Origin: Gammaproteobacteria bacterium
GTDB lineage: Bacteria; Pseudomonadota; Gammaproteobacteria; PS1; Pseudothioglobaceae
Reading direction: 5' to 3'
NCBI GenBank assembly: GCA_016845205.1
Contig: JAERTA010000051.1
Coordinates: forward strand, 1 to 33,507
Length of the DNA: 33,507 bases
Numbering within the stretch: position 1 is the first letter of the stretch; every line of letters begins with the position of its first letter. This document shows, piece by piece, positions 30,351 through 33,507 of this stretch. A program made the position numbers and the translations under genes. The notes under the pieces were generated by a model that worked only from the letters and a program-made list of their open reading frames with translations, was not told the origin of the DNA and ran no database searches.

Positions 30351-30938
30351 ATGATTGGTCGCCTTAGTGGAAAAATTCTAGAAAAAAACCCACCTGAAGT
30401 TCTACTGGAAGTCAGTGGCATAGGCTACGAAATTCTATGCCCAATGTCGACCTTTTACGAGATAAGCAACGAAAGTAACGTTTCCTTGCACACTCACTTA
30501 GCCGTTAAAGAAGATTCTCATACGTTATATGGCTTTATCTCTAAAGACGAAAAAACTTTATTTCGTGAGTTAATCCGCGTTAATGGTATCGGCCCTAAAG
30601 TCGCACTCGCTATTCTTTCCCATCTTAACGTTGTCTCGTTAATGAACGCAGTGGCAAATGAAGACGATGCGCTACTCGCCAAAACCCCAGGCATTGGCAA
30701 GAAGACCGCACAAAAACTCATTGTAGAGCTTAAAGATCGACTAGAAAAATTACAGCTGAGCAACACGCAACACCAAAAAATTACCGCCAGCAATTCTAAT
30801 CCTAATACACAAAAAGCTACTCAAGCATTGCAAGCGCTTGGGTTTAAGACTAAAGAGGCTGATAAAATGCTTAGTGCTATTAATGATGAATCACTTTCAA
30901 CCGAAGAATTAATCCGCCTAGCATTACAAAATAAATAA
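30351..30938 (+). CDS. ruvA: Holliday junction helicase subunit RuvA
   Basis: 195 aa; MIGRLSGKILEKNPPEVLLEVSGIGYE, LIRVNGIGPKVALAILS, TPGIGKKTAQKLIVELKDRL. Confidence 0.96.
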   Translation: MIGRLSGKILEKNPPEVLLEVSGIGYEILCPMSTFYEISNESNVSLHTHLAVKEDSHTLYGFISKDEKTLFRELIRVNGIGPKVALAILSHLNVVSLMNAVANEDDALLAKTPGIGKKTAQKLIVELKDRLEKLQLSNTQHQKITASNSNPNTQKATQALQALGFKTKEADKMLSAINDESLSTEELIRLALQNK

Positions 30939-30976
30939 TCTCAAATTGAGAAAAAAGACTCTAGTTTTGCTATAAT
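30939..30976 (+). promoter_or_regulatory. extended -10 promoter with palindrome over the -35 of the DUF255 gene
   Basis: TCTCAA-A-TTGAGA palindrome (30939-30951); TGC-TATAAT (30968-30976) ending 6 nt before ATG 30983. Confidence 0.55.
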
Positions 30977-30982
30977 CAAAAT

Positions 30983-33268
30983 ATGCTTAGAGTTTTATTG
31001 CTATTATTATTCATTCCTACACTAGCCCTATCGCATTCAAGCGACGAGCTAAACTCTTCTTATTTAAATAAAGGCTCTGATTACCAACCTAGAACACACC
31101 ATTTAGATGAAAATGCTAAGGCAAAATTCGTCAACCACCTTATTCTATCTGATTCACCTTATTTGCTTCAACACGCACACAATCCAATTAATTGGTACAG
31201 CTGGTCAGATGAAGCATTTGATAAAGCTCGAGCTGAGAACAAGCTAATTTTTCTTTCTATTGGTTACTCAACTTGTCACTGGTGCCATGTGATGGAAGAA
31301 GAAAGTTTTGACGACATAGAAGTCGCTAAGTTAATGAACCAACACTTTGTCGCTATTAAAGTAGACCGAGAAATCCAGCCTGATGTTGACGCTACCTTCA
31401 TGAACATTGCCCAGCTAACTAATGGATCTGCGGGTTGGCCACTAAATGTATTTCTAACGCCTGATGGTCGCTCATTTTTAACTGATACTTATATTACTAA
31501 ATCGAGGCTAATGTCTACCATCCCTCAGTTACAAAACCTGTGGGAAAAAGAAAAAGAAAAAATAACTGCACTAGCAGATAGAACGACGCAAATGCTAAAC
31601 AGCATTAAAGCAACACAAAACACCCTCAAAGCTACTACTTTAGATAAAACTATTTTTAATCAAACTACACAATCTATCCTAGATAACTTTGATGATCTTC
31701 AAGGTGGCTTTAGCGAAGCACCGAAGTTCCCACATGAAAGCCTATTATTGTTTTTATTGGATGAACAAAAACGCAATCCATCGGAAGATAAATTAACCGC
31801 TATTACTACGACACTTGATGCTATGGCAACTGGTGGATTATATGATGTCATTGGTGGTGGTTTCCATCGCTATGCAATTGATAACGCCTGGATAGTACCG
31901 CACTTTGAAAAAATGCTCTATAACCAAGCGCAACTCTCATTAGTTTACACACGCGCCTATCAACTCACAAAGAAACCACTTTACAGGCGTATTGCAAAAC
32001 AAACACTGAACTACACCCTAAAAGAAATGCGAGGCAAAAGGGGTGGTTTTTTCTCAGCGACCGATGCTGACTCTGAAGGAGAAGAAGGTACTTTTTTTAT
32101 TTTCTCAGACAATGACCTCCAGTCCATACTAAATACTGAGCAATATCAACAAGCATTAAAATGGTTTGACTTATCTAAACATACGGAGTTTGAAAACAAA
32201 AACGTCGTCCGCTTCCATGATATTAACAAGTTAAAACCAACTGACTATCCAACAGTAGACAGCTTGATTGATAAGATTTATCAAGCTAGGGCAAAACGCA
32301 TTCCACCTTTAACTGATAAGAAGATTTTATTGTCATGGAATTCATTGCTGGTACAGAGTTTTATTGAGGCTGGCCAAGCTTTTGATAACCCCCTCTATCT
32401 CGAAACAGGCATAAATACAGCTCAATACTTATTTGATCAGTTTTATCAAAACAATCAACTATACCGTGTTTCTATTGATGGACGCTTTTCAACGTTGGCA
32501 CTATTTGAAGACTATGCCTACTTCACTCAAGCTTTATTAAAAGTATTTGATCAAACAAATGACCAAATCTGGCTAAACAGAGTAAAAAAGCTAGTGCAAC
32601 AAATGAATACGCATTTTTGGGATAAAAAAAATCATGGTTTTCACATGAGCTCTGGAAACAAACACTTGAATTTAAGTTTAAAACAGCTCTATGATGATGC
32701 ACTACCTTCTGCTAATGGAATTGCCTATCAAGTTTTAACTGGCTTGTCTGTACGAACGACTAATCCAGATTATGCCACTCAAGCAAAAAAGTTATTAAGT
32801 TCAGTTTCAAGTTTAATTAAAAAAGACCCTTATAGCTACACCTCGTTTATCCAAGGTTTAAATAACGTTAAAAATGGTGAAACCTCTACTGTTCAATACG
32901 CCTACCAAGGGCGTATTCGTGTGCACACACAAATTTTAAATAGCAACGAACTACTGGTCGATCTAAGTCTAAATCCAGGTTGGCATATTAACTCTAATCA
33001 ACCAATACAAAGCTCTTTGATTGCTACACGAGTGAACAATCTAGATACTAAAAACTGGTCTATCATAAAGGCAACATACCCTAAAGGTCAGCTAGCTAAG
33101 TTAGGTTTTTCAAAAGATGAAATTTCAATTTACAAAGATCAAGTTAAGATTAAACTTAAATTCGTTCAAAAATCAAAAAACTATGTAGCGCCAAAACTAT
33201 CGTTGAGCTTGCAAGCTTGCAGCGATAAAGTTTGTTTAGCACCAACAACGCTAAACCTAAAGCCTTAA
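30983..33268 (+). CDS. exported DUF255/YyaL-type thioredoxin-fold protein with C-terminal DsbD-N-like domain
   Basis: 761 aa; signal peptide; [63 protein letters not shown]-terminal [12 protein letters not shown]...[12 protein letters not shown]. Confidence 0.88.
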   Translation: MLRVLLLLLFIPTLALSHSSDELNSSYLNKGSDYQPRTHHLDENAKAKFVNHLILSDSPYLLQHAHNPINWYSWSDEAFDKARAENKLIFLSIGYSTCHWCHVMEEESFDDIEVAKLMNQHFVAIKVDREIQPDVDATFMNIAQLTNGSAGWPLNVFLTPDGRSFLTDTYITKSRLMSTIPQLQNLWEKEKEKITALADRTTQMLNSIKATQNTLKATTLDKTIFNQTTQSILDNFDDLQGGFSEAPKFPHESLLLFLLDEQKRNPSEDKLTAITTTLDAMATGGLYDVIGGGFHRYAIDNAWIVPHFEKMLYNQAQLSLVYTRAYQLTKKPLYRRIAKQTLNYTLKEMRGKRGGFFSATDADSEGEEGTFFIFSDNDLQSILNTEQYQQALKWFDLSKHTEFENKNVVRFHDINKLKPTDYPTVDSLIDKIYQARAKRIPPLTDKKILLSWNSLLVQSFIEAGQAFDNPLYLETGINTAQYLFDQFYQNNQLYRVSIDGRFSTLALFEDYAYFTQALLKVFDQTNDQIWLNRVKKLVQQMNTHFWDKKNHGFHMSSGNKHLNLSLKQLYDDALPSANGIAYQVLTGLSVRTTNPDYATQAKKLLSSVSSLIKKDPYSYTSFIQGLNNVKNGETSTVQYAYQGRIRVHTQILNSNELLVDLSLNPGWHINSNQPIQSSLIATRVNNLDTKNWSIIKATYPKGQLAKLGFSKDEISIYKDQVKIKLKFVQKSKNYVAPKLSLSLQACSDKVCLAPTTLNLKP

Positions 33269-33507
33269 ATGACCTTTGTTTTATTCTTGGTTAAATGCTT
33301 TACCCAATTAACAAAATCGTAATTAACTGAATACAGACAAGGCAATAACACCAAAGTCATCACCGTGCCAAAAAGTAGTCCATACCCCAGCGACAGCGCC
33401 ATCGGTTGCAAAATAAAATCAGTACCGCCAATGCCGTACGCTAAAGGAATAACGCCCGCTAATGTTGTTAGCGTTGTTAATACCACGGCGCGCAGACGAT
33501 CTTTGGC
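33265..33507 (-). CDS. RND-family efflux permease, C-terminal fragment (truncated by window edge)
   Basis: Frame open to window end: [59 protein letters not shown], typical AcrB-like C-terminus. Confidence 0.85.
   Translation of the reverse strand, partial: AKDRLRAVVLTTLTTLAGVIPLAYGIGGTDFILQPMALSLGYGLLFGTVMTLVLLPCLYSVNYDFVNWVKHLTKNKTKVI

Noticed and set aside
1-33507. CRISPR arrays, insertion sequences, prophage or integrase next to the tRNA cluster
   Set aside because: No direct-repeat arrays, transposase/integrase motifs or att-like duplications of tRNA 3' ends were seen; the window looks like core chromosome.

Overview
The window is AT-rich, densely packed bacterial chromosomal DNA, mostly housekeeping genes. 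Gene content and protein style suggest a gammaproteobacterium, possibly of the sulfur-oxidising SUP05/Thioglobus type (inference only). It holds a Pro-Arg-His tRNA cluster and hslO, an rlu-type synthase, htpX, map, aspS, nadA, yebC, purL, grxD, an rsmC-like gene, trhP, dxs, ispG, rlmN, hup, smpB, ratA, an rluE-like gene, rnhA, an asnB-family gene, leuCD, ruvA, a secreted DUF255 protein and the end of an RND pump. I saw no CRISPR array, transposon, prophage or classical defence island. The observations most worth a second look are: (1) a minus-strand exported operon (small acidic Cys protein, two tandem CPPFC rhodaneses, Sel1 protein, alpha/beta hydrolase) with terminator-like elements at successive gene junctions, one of them inside the signal-peptide codons of the next gene, plus a G8 tract; (2) a structured hup leader with a near-consensus promoter and a 23-codon uORF whose SD can pair with a downstream anti-SD; (3) an Hsp33 that has lost two of the four zinc/redox-switch cysteines; (4) several genes with a -10 hexamer ending 6-9 nt before the start codon, suggesting leaderless mRNAs; (5) a terminator-like hairpin directly abutting the rlmN start codon; (6) a secreted DUF255/YyaL protein fused to a DsbD-N-like domain; (7) an AsnB paralog resembling N-acetylglutaminylglutamine amidotransferase with no partner gene nearby. 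All calls come from reading the sequence and recalled family knowledge; no searches were run.
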